Source: Seriola aureovittata
Taxonomy: Eukaryota; Chordata; Actinopteri; Carangiformes; Carangidae
Direction: 5' to 3'
DNA length: 64,000 bases
Assembly: GCF_021018895.1 (NCBI RefSeq)
Contig: NC_079379.1
Span: 25,684,842-25,748,841 of the forward strand
The notes under the pieces are model-generated. The model saw only the letters and a list, made by a program, of their open reading frames with translations, searched no databases and was not told where the DNA came from. The position numbers were made by a program, and so were the translations under genes. Positions 36,088 to 49,382 of the stretch are shown one piece after another (within the stretch, counting starts at the first letter, position 1; every line of letters begins with the position of its first letter).

Positions 36088-36720
36088 GTGAGTTTCTCAT
36101 ATATATATATATAATATATAAATGTATGAAGTCAAACAGAATCACCAGTCATCATCACAGTTGGAGTTAGAAACAGCAGCAGCTCTGTGTCAGTAGAAGA
36201 AGAAGTTGTGTCTTTGATCTTCAGTATTTTGACTTTGAATCGACCACTTCCTGTTTCTGGATGTTTTTTCTAAGAAAAGAAAGTTTTAATTTTGTCCTGT
36301 CATCTGGTATTCAGCTGACGAACTGCTCTGCTGGTGTCAGTTTAATGAAACTAGTCTTAGTTTGTTACATTATGGAAAGAGTTTTTGATTGAGATTTTAA
36401 TGATGATAAACACTCTGAGTGTCAGCTCATTGTAATGATTGGACGCGTCGCGGATCACTAGCATTTAGCAGCTCAAGAGACAAATTTCTAGAAATAGAAA
36501 CTGCTGAGTGGCTAATTATTAACAGTGAATATCAAAATACAGTGATGATTAAAACAGGCCACCAGGTGACAGTTATGAGTTCCGATAGCCCAGGGGAAGA
36601 ACGTGTTCTTTAGTCTGTTAGTCCTGTAGCGCCCACCAGAGGCAGGAGGGTGAACAGGTGGTGTCATTTGGAGTTGTCACCTTGTTCATCTCTTTATCTC
36701 ACCTTGTTCTCGTGTCTCAG
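36088..36720 (+). other. nedd9: nedd9 intron 3
   Basis: GTGAGT to CGTGTCTCAG. It contains a short TA run near 36101-36120 and otherwise unique DNA without a feature. Confidence 0.85.
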
Positions 36721-36857
36721 GTGTACGATGTTCCACCTGGTCAGATGTTTCCTGGTCAGCACGGTGCTGCCAGAAACCAGGGAGTCTACGACGTCCCCCC
36801 CCTCAGCTGGACCACAGTACTCAAGGTGTTTACGACGTACCTCCCTCCTCACAAGGG
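36721..36857 (+). CDS. nedd9: nedd9 coding exon 4, one base out of frame (YDVP motifs)
   Basis: Starts VYDVPPGQM after the acceptor GTGTCTCAG and ends CAAGGG|GTAAGA. The 5' part reads two YDVP motifs in frame; the 3' part reads a third (QGVYDVPPSSQG) only in another frame. The switch falls at the run of eight C at 36795-36802. The exon is 137 bases, although neighbouring exons are all multiples of three and phase 0. As written, the frame meets TAA at the exon end (36858-36860 region, overlapping the donor). Nine C would make 138 bases and keep all motifs in register. Most likely a homopolymer error in the assembly; a real allele or a null mutation cannot be excluded. Confidence 0.88.
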
Positions 36858-37772
36858 GTAAGAACATTTCAGCGACAGTCGATCTTCTACCAGTACTTAC
36901 CCTTACCTTACTTCAGTCAAATAAAGCTGAGTTCAGGAAGCGGGAAAAGTTTTTTTATGTTTGTTGATACGGTTCCTAGAATTTCTCTTTAATTGTCTGT
37001 AATAAATGAATAATACGTCAGATGTCATATTTATGACATTCCTGTGGCTGCACTAAATGAAGGATCTGCCTGCCAGGAGGGTTTAACCAAACCTCCATCA
37101 CTTTGGTTCTGTGACTGAACTCTGAGGAAAGTCAAGGACATAACTGAGTTAGTTCCAGACCCTCTCAGGTTTCAGCAGAGCTCAGACCGGACCGGGCTCA
37201 GAGCTCAGACCGGACCGGGCTCAGAGCTCCCGTTTGTATGTAATAACCTGAAATATGCCGGGACCTGTTATTTGCGTCCGTTCTAATTACAGTCTGTTTC
37301 AAGGCTGATGGAAATCACTTACAGGCCACCATTTTATTCACCCTGCTGCACTCCCAGCATGCTTTGTGTCATGTATGTCAGGCCGCAGAAGCAAAAAGTT
37401 TGAGGTTTCTGATATAGAATCAACACAAACCAGAAGCTGTTTCACTTCCTCTCTCTCGCTGCTGAACAAAGTGCATCCGGTGAAAACCACATTCAGCTCA
37501 AACACAGTCAGTTTCCAGTAAAGATGATTTCTTCATCCTCAACGACAGAACTGGTTTAAAGGTTCCTACACAGACTGAAGAGAGGCGGGACTAAAGGACA
37601 CCACATGTTCTCTCAAACACGAGTCAGACTGAGACACTGAGACCAGGATTCTCTGAGTCTGTGGACCCTGGTTCAGGGTCTGAGATAAACACAGTAAATA
37701 AACAAACACACTGGTTGGTTGTGAACTTGAACAGCAAACGAAGCTGATGATCTTCTTCCTCCTCCTCCTCAG
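36858..37772 (+). other. nedd9: nedd9 intron 4
   Basis: GTAAGA to CCTCCTCAG. Contains a short duplication of a 24-bp unit (GCTCAGACCGGACCGGGCTC) at about 37189-37228. No other feature. Confidence 0.85.
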
Positions 37773-38948
37773 GTCTACTCGGTGCCCCCCTGCAGGACCA
37801 ACCCCGTCCTCCAGGAGGGAAACTACGACTTTCCGCAGCCTCTCAAACACAAGCAGGAGGGGATCTACGACGTCCCGCCCCCCGTCCTCACCAAACCCGC
37901 TCAGAGCCCCCAGTCGCACTATGACTTCCCCCCCACTGTGGAGCCCACTGCCCACCATCAACACCCCAATACCAACGGCAACGAAGGCATCTACGACGTG
38001 CCTCCGCCCATCCTTAACTCAGGGGCGGGGTCTCAGAGGGACATATACGACATCCCCCGGTGCAAGCAGCCCCCCCAGCAGAGAACCTCACCTGCCGACA
38101 GAGACGGAGGTAAAGGCATCTACGACATCCCGGCTCAGGATGCTCGAGCGCTGGGGGACGTGATGGACGGCGTGAACCGTTTGTCCTTCTCCAGCACCGG
38201 CAGCACGCGCAGCAGCATGTCCACGTCCTCATCCTCCACGGGCTCCGGCTCTGAGGGGCGCCTCGCTCTGGACATGGACACCGCTGTCCAGAGGCTGTTC
38301 CGCCTGCAGCAAGCTGTGGACGCCTCAGTCTGGGCACTGCATTCATTGGCGGCTTCCCCTCACTGGAGGACATTTCCCTTCATGGAGCGCCACGCTAACG
38401 ACGTCCGCACCATGCTGGACCGGGTCCGGGCCGCTCTGGGAGACTTCGTCGTGTTTGGTCGAGGGGCCACGGCCAACGCCGTGTCTTTGTCGGACTCCAG
38501 TCTGCACAGTAAGCTGAGGCGGCAGCTGGGACGCCTGGAGGACTCGCAGCAGATCCTGCTGCAGATCTACCAAGTACTGGAGAACTGCAGCTGGGCTCTG
38601 AATGTCCTCACCTCTTCTGGGAAGGTCCACAACAAGAGCGACGACCTGGACCGCTTCGTCATGGTTTCCAGGACCGTCCCCGACGACGCCAAGCAGTTTG
38701 CCTCCACAGTTGGCGGCAACGCGGAGCTGCTGTTCAGGCGGACGCACCCGGACGGGTTGTCGTCCAACAGCAGCTCACCCAATGAGAACACGATTCACTC
38801 GCTCACCTCCCCCTCGTCCGACAACGACAGCTACGGCGAGCAGACCAAACCCTTCCCCGTGCCCCCCAGCCAAAACAAAGACAACATGAACACCAGCGAG
38901 AAGTGTGTGAAGAGCTGGATGGAGGATTACGACTACGTCCATCTGCAG
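37773..38948 (+). CDS. nedd9: nedd9 coding exon 5: substrate-domain YxxP motifs and serine-rich region
   Basis: The largest exon, 392 residues (202-593). The first 120 residues carry seven YxxP motifs (YSVP, YDFP twice, YDVP twice, YDIP twice), which are Crk/Nck SH2-type docking sites when phosphorylated by Src-family kinases or FAK. Then come DGVNRLSFSSTGSTRSSMS and a serine run, followed by a helical region ending near FRR (about 335-510) that matches the serine-rich four-helix domain of Cas proteins. A Ser/Asn-rich linker leads to MEDYDYVHLQ, the Src SH2/SH3-binding site. Acceptor is CCTCCTCAG; donor CTGCAG|GTAAAA splits after HLQ exactly as in human NEDD9. Length is a multiple of three. 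Confidence 0.97.
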
Positions 38949-39072
38949 GTAAAAGATCCACAGTCAGCAGCTCATTTATACCACAGCTGTGTCAGTGAGG
39001 CTGATCCATGGGTCAAAGGTCAAACCGTAATACCTTCTCTCTGCTCCTCTTCCTCTTCCTCCTCCTCCTCAG

Positions 39073-39162
39073 GGTAAAGAGGACTTTGAGCGTCAGCAGA
39101 AGGAGCTGCTGGAGAAAGAGAACATCATCAAGCAGAGTCCGGTCCAGCTGGGTCCAGATCAG
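39073..39162 (+). CDS. nedd9: nedd9 coding exon 6
   Basis: Thirty residues (594-623), GKEDFERQQKELLEKENIIK followed by QSPVQLGPDQ, matching the charged helix after the YDYVHL motif in human NEDD9. Acceptor CCTCCTCAG. Donor CAG|GTGATG is weaker than the others in this gene but is the only one that fits the frame and the peptide. Confidence 0.93.
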
Positions 39163-39782
39163 GTGATGGCGCTTCTGAGTGATTCTCTGTGATCAATCAT
39201 CAATATTAATAAATTCATCAGACACTCACAGCTGCTGACCTTCTCAAGACCAGTGACCAGACCAGTAACCAGACCAGTAACCAGACCAGCAGTCTTACAG
39301 ATAAAATATTTTAGATATTCAAATCAAATGAAAAGCTGTTGTTGGTTTCAGAGTTTTGAGGATTAAACTAATAATAATAATATTAATAATAATTTTGCTT
39401 GTTGCTTATTTAATCATTAATATTTAATGTTTTATAGAAATACAAATCTGAAACCATGTGTAAGAGGCTTTAATCTTTTTAGTGGTTTACTGCAAAATTT
39501 GCTGCTGGTTTCACTGTTGCTTCAACTAACGAGGATTTTCTTGATTAACTGACTAATTGTTTATTCAGTCTTTATGAAGGAACAAGCTCGTCCCAACGTA
39601 AAGAAAACATCCCAAAGTGACGTCTTTAAATTGCAGCAAATATTTGGTGTTTTTGCTAGAAAACTGAATAAATTATCTGAATGAATCAATTAACATCTGC
39701 TGATTATCATTCTTTTGAATATTGATTAACTATAGATATGATCCATATTAACAGTCAAATCTTAACCTGTCACCCTTCACAG
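39163..39782 (+). other. nedd9: nedd9 intron 6
   Basis: Holds a short 13-bp tandem repeat (GACCAGTAACCA-like) at about 39248-39293, then AT-rich unique DNA. Confidence 0.8.
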
Positions 39783-40325
39783 ATCAATCAGTTCAAGAAG
39801 CTGGAGCAGGAAGTGATCAAACCCGTGGAGAATGACATCACACAGTGGACGTCACACCAGCACTCGGGTGTAACCTCAGCCCCCCCCTCGGACTCCTTCT
39901 CCACCCCCTCCGCTCACGTGTGCGCTCGGGACCGACAGCTGCTCGGCTTCTACTCGGAGCAGTGCGAGCAGCACTTCGTCACACTGCTCAGCGCCGTCGA
40001 CGCCTTCTTCAGCTGCGTCGGCGCCGGCCAGCCTCCTCGCATCTTTGTGGCGCACAGCAAGTTCGTCATCCTCAGCGCCCACAAACTGGTCTTCATCGGA
40101 GACACTCTGTCTAGACAGGCCTCGGCCCCCGAGGTGGCCAACAGGGTGATGAACTCCAGTAACGTGCTGTGTGACTTGTTAAAGACGGTGGTGGCTGCGA
40201 CTAAAACGGCCGCTCTGAACTACCCGAACACGGCCGCCATCCAGGACATGGTGGACAGGGTCACGGACTTGTCTCACCACTCGCAGCAGTTCAAAGAACA
40301 GTTACTGCAGATGGCTCAGTCCTGA
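39783..40325 (+). CDS. nedd9: nedd9 coding exon 7: FAT-like C-terminal domain and stop
   Basis: Encodes residues 624-803 and a TGA at 40323-40325. The C-terminal four-helix, focal-adhesion-targeting-like domain is recognisable by RQLLGFYSEQCEQHF, QPPRIFVAHSKFVILSAHK and LVFIGDTLSRQ, which are nearly identical to human NEDD9. In the family this domain binds BCAR3/NSP proteins and targets the protein to adhesions and centrosomes. The segment between the exon start and this block (SGVTSAPPSDSF) is a variable linker. Acceptor CCCTTCACAG. Confidence 0.97.
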   Translation: MNQFKKLEQEVIKPVENDITQWTSHQHSGVTSAPPSDSFSTPSAHVCARDRQLLGFYSEQCEQHFVTLLSAVDAFFSCVGAGQPPRIFVAHSKFVILSAHKLVFIGDTLSRQASAPEVANRVMNSSNVLCDLLKTVVAATKTAALNYPNTAAIQDMVDRVTDLSHHSQQFKEQLLQMAQS

Positions 40326-40362
40326 TCTCCACCACAGACTCACTGTGTACACTCATCAGTAG

Positions 40363-40414
<52 letters not shown>

Positions 40415-40968
40415 CTCTTTATCTTTAAGCCTGTTCTGGACGTTGTAAATAGTCTGTTCTGTAAATATTTGCTATATTTTTTGTGTAGATTGTTTTATAT
40501 TATGTTATGAATATATATGTAGATGCGGCGTCGGTGTCTCTGTAGGTTCTGTGGACATTTTTCGTAACATTCCTGTTGCATATTAAGAAGCACCTTCTGT
40601 TTCATGTTAATGTGTGTTACTGCTGTGACAGTAAATCTCCTGTAAATCACATTCATGTCGATGTGTGTGGATCTCCACAAAGTAAAGGACTGTTCTTAAT
40701 CATGTGACTGTGTCTTTCATTTCTTCGATGGAACTGATTTGTTATAGTGAAAGAGAAATGTCCCACAGAGCACAATGGTCTGTAACTACAGGCAGAGGAA
40801 GATGGGCGGTGTGAAGAGGGAATTGAAGTGAATATTTTCTTTAAAGAAAATAGACTGCTTCATCTGAAACAAGCTGCACATGCAGAGTTTAAACGAGTGA
40901 TTATAACTATGAACTTAACTGATACCACACAGAGAAAGGAACAGAAGAACCAGAAAAGGATCAATAAA
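40326..40968 (+). other. nedd9: nedd9 3' UTR (estimated)
   Basis: Begins after the stop. A (TA)n run lies at 40364-40412, only 39 bases after the stop. The first AATAAA on this strand that I found is at 40963-40968 and is taken as a candidate polyadenylation signal; the real end is unknown. Confidence 0.5.
40364..40412. repeat. (TA)n microsatellite in nedd9 3' UTR
   Basis: Uninterrupted AT dinucleotide run of about 24 units. Confidence 0.95.
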
Positions 40969-42600
40969 GGCAAGGAACTAATACTAGAGTATTCACATAT
41001 GATATGGATATGTTTCATAGTATATTATGCCATCAAAATGTCTTAAAAATATCATCGTATAGCATGTCATAAAAATGTCTTAAAACTATTGTATAGCATG
41101 TGATTAAAATATCAAGTATAGTATGCCATAAAAAGTCGTAAAAGTATTGTATAGCATGTCATAAAAATATCATAGTATAGTATGCCTTAAAAGTGTCATG
41201 AAACTATCATCGTATAGCATGTCATAGAAATGTCTTAAAACTATCATCGAATAGTATGCCATAAATGTGATAAAAGCTATCATAGTATAGTATGTCAATA
41301 AAAAATATAAAAATATTAAGCCATAAAATTGTCATGAAAATGTCTTAAAACTATCATAGTATCACATGCCATAAAAATGTTAAGTACAGTAAGTCAAAGT
41401 GTCAAAAAAATGTCATAGTATAGTATGTCAAAAAAAGTCATATCGTATGCCATAAAAAATATAGAAAGATTATAATATAGCATGTTATATATTATATATG
41501 TTATAATATACAATGAAAATGTCATAAATATGTTGAAAAACTACCATCATAAAACATGTTATAGTATAGAGATGTTAAGTATAGTAAGTCATATAGTGTC
41601 ATAAAAATGTCATAGTATAGTATATCAAAAAAATGTCACAGAATAATGTAATAAAAATGTCATAGTATGTCAAAAAAAGCCATAGTATCGTATGCCATAA
41701 AAATGTATAAATATCACAGTATAGTATGTCAAAAAAATGTCGTAAAAAGATCATATAATAGTATGCCATGAAAATGTCGTAAAAACCTTATAATAAAGTA
41801 TGTTATAAAAAGTTATAGTATAGTATGTCAACAAAATTTCATATTATATTATGTAAAAAAAATCTTACTATAATCTATCAAAAAAAATTCATATTATAAA
41901 AATGTCATAGTATAATATGCCATAAAAATGTCATAAAGATATAGTATTTTATGTCAAATAATGGTCAGAGTATAGCATGTCATAAAAATGTCATAAAAAT
42001 ATCATAGTATAGTATGCCATAAAAATGTCATAAAGATATCATAGTATAGTATGCCATAAAAATGTCATAAAAATATCATAGTATTTTATGTCAAATAATG
42101 GTCAGAGTATAGCATGCCGTAAAAATGTCATAAAAATATCATAGTATAGTATGCCATAAAAATGTCATAAAAATATCATAGTATTTTATGTCAAATAATG
42201 GTCAGAGTATAGCATGTCATAAAAATGTCATAAAAATATCATAGTATAGTATGCCATAAAAATGTCATAAAAAATATAGTATTTTATGTCAAATAATGGT
42301 CGGAGTATAGCATGTCATAAAAATGTCATAAAAATATCATAGTATAGCATGTCAAAAAATGTCAAGTGTAGTAAGTCATGTAGTATCATAAAAATGTCAT
42401 AGTATCGTATGTCAAAAAATGCATAGTATAGTATGCCATAGAGATGTTAAGTATAGTAAGTCATAAAGTGTCACAGATCATATCATTAGTATAGCATGTC
42501 AAAAAATGTCATAGTATCGTATGCCATAAAAATGTAGAAACATCATAGTATAGCATGTTATAAAAATGTTAAAATATCACGGTATAATATGTCAAAAAAT

Positions 42601-44100
42601 GTCATAAAAACATCATATTATAGTATGATATATAAATGTTGTAAAAATATCATAGTATAGCATGTCATAAAAATGTCACAGTATAATATGTAAAAAAAAA
42701 ATGTCATAATATGCCATGAAAATGTCATAAAAATATTGTAAAAAACTATCATACTATAGTATGCCATAAAAATGTCATAAAAATATCATAGTATTTTATG
42801 TCAAATAATGGTCAGAGTATAGCATGTCATAAAAATGTCATAAAAATATCATAGTAGAGTATGCCATAAAAATATCATAAAAATATCATAGCATTTTATG
42901 TCAAATAATGGTCAGAGTATAGCATGTCATAAAAATGTCATAAAAATATCATAGTATAGTATGCCGTAAAAATGTCATAAAAATATCATAGTATAGTATG
43001 CCATAAAAATGTCATAAAAATATAGTATTGTATGTCAAATAAAGGTCATAGTATCGTATGCCATAAAAATGTAGAAACATCATAGTATAGCATGTAATAT
43101 AAATGTTGTTAAAATATCACAGTATAGTATGTCAAAAAATGTCATAAAAACATCATATTATAGTATGATATATAAATGTTGTAAAAATATCATAGTATAG
43201 CATGTCATAAAAATGTCACAGTATAATATGTAAAAAAAAAATGTCATAATATGCCATGAAAATGTCATAAAAATATTGTAAAAAACTATCATACTATAGT
43301 ATGCCATAAAAATGTCATAAAAATATCATAGTATTTTATGTCAAATAATGGTCAGAGTATAGCATGTCATAAAAATGTCATAAAAATATCATAGTAGAGT
43401 ATGCCATAAAAATATCATAAAAATATCATAGCATTTTATGTCAAATAATGGTCAGAGTATAGCATGTCATAAAAATGTCATAAAAATATCATAGTATAGT
43501 ATGCCGTAAAAATGTCATAAAAATATCATAGTATAGTATGCCATAAAAATGTCATAACAATATAGTATTGTATGTCAAATAAAGGTCATAGTATCGTATG
43601 CCATAAAAATGTAGAAACATCATAGTATAGCATGTAATATAAATGTTGTTAAAATATCACAGTATAGTATGTCAAAAAATGTCATAAAAACATCATATTA
43701 TAGTATGATATATAAATGTTGTAAAAATATCATAGTATAGCATGTCATAAAAATGTCACAGTATAATATGTAAAAAAAAAATGTCATAATATGCCATGAA
43801 AATGTCATAAAAATATTGTAAAAAACTATCATACTATAGTATGCCATAAAAATGTCATAAAAATATCATAGTATTTTATGTCAAATAATGGTCAGAGTAT
43901 AGCATGTCATAAAAATGTCATAAAAATATCATAGTAGAGTATGCCATAAAAATATCATAAAAATATCATAGCATTTTATGTCAAATAATGGTCAGAGTAT
44001 AGCATGTCATAAAAATGTCATAAAAATATCATAGTATAGTATGCCGTAAAAATGTCATAAAAATATCATAGTATAGTATGCCATAAAAATGTCATAAAAA
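42601..44100. repeat. 540-bp higher-order repeat, 2.8 copies
   Basis: Copies at 42601-43140, 43141-43680 and 43681-44100 (partial). Line-by-line reading shows one difference between copies 1 and 2 (A versus C at 43018/43558) and none seen between copy 1 and the partial third. Confidence 0.93.
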
Positions 44101-47100
44101 TATCATAGTATTTTATGTCAAATAATGGTCAGAGTATAGCATGTCATAAAAATGTCATAAAAATATCATAGTATAGTATGCCATAAAAATGTCATAAAAA
44201 TATAGTATTTTATGTCAAATAATGGTCGGAGTATAGCATGTCATAAAAATGTCATAAAAATATCATAGTATAGCATGTCAAAAAATGTCAAGTGTAGTAA
44301 GTCATGTAGTATCATAAAAATGTCATAGTATCGTATGTCAAAAAATGCATAGTATAGTATGCCATAGAGATGTTAAGTATAGTAAGTCATAAAGTGTCAC
44401 AGATCATATCATTAGTATAGCATGTCATAAAAATATCATAGTATCGTATGCCATAAAAATGTAGAAACATCATAGTATAGCATGTTATAAAAATGTTAAA
44501 ATATCACGGTATAATATGTCAAAAAAATTTCATATTATAATTTGCCATAAAAATGTCACAAAAATATTGTAAAAAACTATCATACTATAGTATGCCATAA
44601 AAATGTCATAACAATATAGTATTGTATGTCAAATAAAGGTCATAGTATCGTATGCCATAAAAATGTAGAAACATCATAGTATAGCATGTAATATAAATGT
44701 TGTTAAAATATCACAGTATAGTATGTCAAAAAATGTCATAAAAACATCATATTATAGTATGATATATAAATGTTGTAAAAATATCATAGTATAGCATGTC
44801 ATAAAAATGTCACAGTATAATATGTAAAAAAAAAATGTCATAATATGCCATGAAAATGTCATAAAAATATTGTAAAAAACTATCATACTATAGTATGCCA
44901 TAAAAATGTCATAAAAATATCATAGTATTTTATGTCAAATAATGGTCAGAGTATAGCATGTCATAAAAATGTCATAAAAATATCATAGTATAGTATGCCA
45001 TAAAAATGTCATAAAAATATCATAGTATTTTATGTCAAATAATGGTCAGAGTATAGCATGTCATAAAAATGTCATAAAAATATCATAGTATAGTATGCCG
45101 TAAAAATGTCATAAAAATATCATAGTATAGTATGCCATAAAAATGTCATAAAAATATCATAGTATTTTATGTCAAATAATGGTCAGAGTATAGCATGTCA
45201 TAAAAATGTCATAAAAATATCATAGTATAGCATGTCAAAAAATGTCAAGTGTAGTAAGTCATGTAGTATCATAAAAATGTCATAGTATCGTATGTCAAAA
45301 AATGCATAGTATAGTATGCCATAGAGATGTTAAGTATAGTAAGTCATAAAGTGTCACAGATCATATCATTAGTATAGCATGTCATAAAAATATCATAGTA
45401 TCGTATGCCATAAAAATGTAGAAACATCATAGTATAGCATGTTATAAAAATGTTAAAATATCACGGTATAATATGTCAAAAAAATTTCATATTATAATTT
45501 GCCATAAAAATGTCATAAAAATATTGTAAAAAACTATCATACTATAGTATGCCATAAAAATATCATAGTATAGCATGTCAAAAAATGTCAAGTGTAGTAA
45601 GTCATGTAGTATCATAAAAATGTCATAGTATCGTATGTCAAAAAATGCATAGTATAGTATGCCATAGAGATGTTAAGTATAGTAAGTCATAAAGTGTCAT
45701 AGATCATATCATTAGTATAGCATGTCATAAAAATATCATAGTATCGTATGCCATAAAAATGTAGAAACATCATAGTATAGCATGTTATAAAAATGTTAAA
45801 ATATCACGGTATAATATGTCAAAAAAATTTCATATTATAATTTGCCATAAAAATGTCATAAAAATGTTGAAAAACTATCATCATAAAGCATGTCATAAAA
45901 ATGTCATAAAAATATCGTAGTATACTATGTCAAATAAATGTCATAGTATAGCATGTCATAAAAATATCACAGTATAGCATGTTAAAAAAAAGTCATTGTA
46001 TCATACGCCATAAAAATGTAGAAACATCATATTATAGCATGTTATGAAAATGTTAGAATATCACAGTATAGTACGTCAAAAAAATTTTGTAAAAAGATCA
46101 TAGTATAGTATGCTATATAAATGTTGTAAAAATATCATAGTATAGTATGTCATGAAAATATCATAATATAGTATGCCATAAAAATGTTAAGTATAGTAAG
46201 TCATAGAGTGTCATAAAAATGTCATAGTATAGTATGTCAAAAAAAGTCGTAGTATCGTATGCCATAAAGTATATCAAAAAAATGTAATATTATATTATGT
46301 AAAAAAAAAAGGTCATAATATAGCATGTCATAAAAATGTCTTAAAACTATCATAGTATAGTATGTCATAAAAAGTCGTAAAAGTATCATAGTATGTGAAA
46401 AAAAAGTCATAGTATCGTATGCCATAAAAATGTAGAAACATCATAGTATAGCATGTAATATAAATGTTGTTAAAATATCACAGTATAGTATGTCAAAAAA
46501 TGTCATAAAAACATCATATTATAGTATGATATATAAATGTTGTAAAAATATCATAGTATAGCATGTCATAAAAATGTCACAGTATAATATGTAAAAAAAA
46601 TGTCATATTATAATATGCCATGAAAATGTCATAAAAATATTGTAAAAAACTATCATACTATAGTATGCCATAAAAATGTCATAACAATATAGTATTGTAT
46701 GTCAAATAAAGGTCATAGTATAGCATGTCATAAAAATGTTGTAAAAATATCATTAGTATAGCATGTCATAAAAATATCATAATATAGTATGCCATAAAAT
46801 GTAGAAACATCATAGTATAGCATGTTATAAAAATGTTAAAATATCATAGTATAGTATGTCAAAAAAATTTTGTAAAAAGATCATATTATAGTATGCCATA
46901 AAAATGTCATAAAATATAGTATTGTATGTCAAATAAAGGTCATAGGATAGCATGTCATAAAAATGTTGTAAAAATATCATTAGTATAGCATGTCATAAAA
47001 ATATCATAATATAGTATGCCATAAAAATGTAGAAACATCATAGTATAGCATGTTATAAAAATGTCGTTAAAATATCACAGTATAGTATGCCATGAAAATT

Positions 47101-49382
47101 TCGTAAAAACCTCATAATATAGTATGTTATAAAAAGTCATAGTATAGTATGTCAACCAAATTTCATATTATATTATGTAAAAAAAAAAAATCTTACTATA
47201 GTATATCAAAAAAATTTAATATCATATTATGTAAAAAAAAAAGGTCATAATATAGCATGTCATAAAAATGTCTTAAAACTATCATAGTATAGTATGTCAT
47301 AAAAAGTCATAAAAGTATCATAGTATGTGAAAAAAAAGTCATAGTATCATATGCCATAAAAATGTAGAAACATCATAGTATAGCATGTAATATAAATGTT
47401 GTTAAAATATCACAGTATAGTATGTCAAAAAATGTCATAAAAACATCATATTATAGTATGATATATAAATGTTGTAAAAATATCATAGTATAGCATGTCA
47501 TAAAAATGTCACAGTATAATATGTCAAAAAATGTCATATTATAATTTGCCATGAAAATGTCATAAAAATGTTGAAAAACTATCATCATAAAGCATGTCAT
47601 AAAAATGTCATGAAAATATCGTAGTATACTATGTCAAATAAATGTCATAGTATAGCATGTCATAAAAATATCACAGTATAGCATGTTAAAAAAAAGTCAT
47701 AGTATCATATGCCATAAAAATGTAGAAACATCATGGTATAGCATGTTATAAAAATGTTAAAATATCACAGTATAATATGTCAAAAAAATTTCGTAAAAAG
47801 ATCATAGTATAGTATGCTATATAAATGTTGTAAAAATATCATAGTATAGCATGACATAAAAATGTCAGAGTATAATATGTCAAAAAAATGTCATATTATG
47901 ATATGCCATGAAAATGTCAAAAAAAGGTTGGAAAACTATCATCATAAAGCATGTCATAAAAATGTCATAAAACTATCATAGTATAGTATGCCATAAAAAT
48001 GTCATAACAATATAGTATTGTATGTCAAATAAAGGTCATAGTATAGCATGACATAAAAATGTTGTAAAAATATCATTAGTATAGCATGTCATAAAAATAT
48101 CATAATATAGTATGCCATAAAAATGTTAAGTATAGTAAGTCATAAAGTGTCATAAAAATATCATAGTATACTATGTCATTAAAATATCATAGTATAGTAT
48201 ATCAAAAAAATGTCACAGTATAATATGTCATAAAAATGTCATTAAAATATCACAGTATAGTATGTCAAAAAAATGTTGTAAAAAGATCATATTATAGTAT
48301 GCCATGAAAATGTGGTAAAAACCTCATAATATAGTATGTTATAAAAAGTCATAGTATAGTATGTCAACAAAATTGCATATTATATTATGTAAAAAAAATC
48401 TTACTATAGTATATCAAAAAATGTTCATATTATATTATGTAAAAAAAAAAAAGGTCATAGTATAGTATGCCATAAAAATGTCACAAAAATGTCAAGTATA
48501 GTAAGTCACAAAATGTCATAAAATAGCAGGTCATAAAAATGTCTTAAAACTATCATAGTACAGTATGTCATAAATAGTCGTAAAAGTATCATAGTATAGT
48601 ATGTCAAAAAAAGGTCATAGTATAGTATGTCAAAAAAAGGTAATAGTATCGTATGCCATAAAAATGTAGAATCATCATAGTATAGCATGTTATAAAAATG
48701 TTAAAATATCACAGTATAGTATGTCAAAAAATGTCATAAAAAGATCATATTATAGTATGATATATAAATGTTGTAAAAATATCATAATATAGCATGTCAT
48801 AAAAATGTCACAGTATAATATGTCAAAAAAATGTCATATTATATTATGTATAAAAAAAATGTTATAGTATAGTATGCCATAAAAATGTCACAAAAATGTT
48901 GAAAAACTATCATCATAAAGCATGTCATAAAAATGTCATAAGAATATCGTAGTATACTATGTCAAATAAATGTCATAGTATAGCATGTCATAAAAATATA
49001 GTGTAGTATGTCAAACAAAGTCATAATATAGTATGCCATAAAAATGTTAAGTATAGTAAGTCATAAATTGTCATAAAAATATCATAGTATAGTTATGTCA
49101 AAAAAATGTCATAAAAACTTCATATAGTATGCCATGAAATGTCGTAAAAATCTCATAGTATAGTATATTATAAAAAGTCATAGTATAGTATGTCAAAATA
49201 ATTTCATATTATATTATGTAAAAAAAAAGATCATAGTATAGTATGCCATAAAAATGTCATAAAAATATAGTATATCATGTCATAAAAAAGTCGTAGAAAT
49301 ATCATCATATAGTATGTCATAAAAATGTCGAAAAATATCTTAGTATAGTACGTCATAAAAATTCCAGAATGTCATTATTTGG

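Larger units (their letters stand above)
10320..40968 (+). other. nedd9: nedd9 transcription unit (HEF1/Cas-L adaptor), 7 coding exons
   Basis: NEDD9 is a non-enzymatic docking protein of the p130Cas family. It acts at focal adhesions, centrosome and cilium, binding FAK and Src-family kinases and, once phosphorylated on YxxP tyrosines, recruiting Crk-type adaptors. The family assignment is clear: the first exon encodes MKYK, as in human NEDD9, and the SH3, YDYVHL and C-terminal segments match NEDD9 more closely than BCAR1 or EFS. Predicted order: SH3 (residues about 6-64), substrate domain with 13 YxxP motifs (about 95-321), serine-rich helical region (about 335-510), Src-binding YDYVHL (587-592), FAT-like C-terminus (624-803). 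Predicted length is 803 residues against 834 in human. All introns have GT-AG ends and phase 0. One defect: exon 4 is a base short at a C run. Intron 1 is 12.95 kb and intron 2 is 11.99 kb, both repeat-rich. The transcript ends are estimates. Confidence 0.93.
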
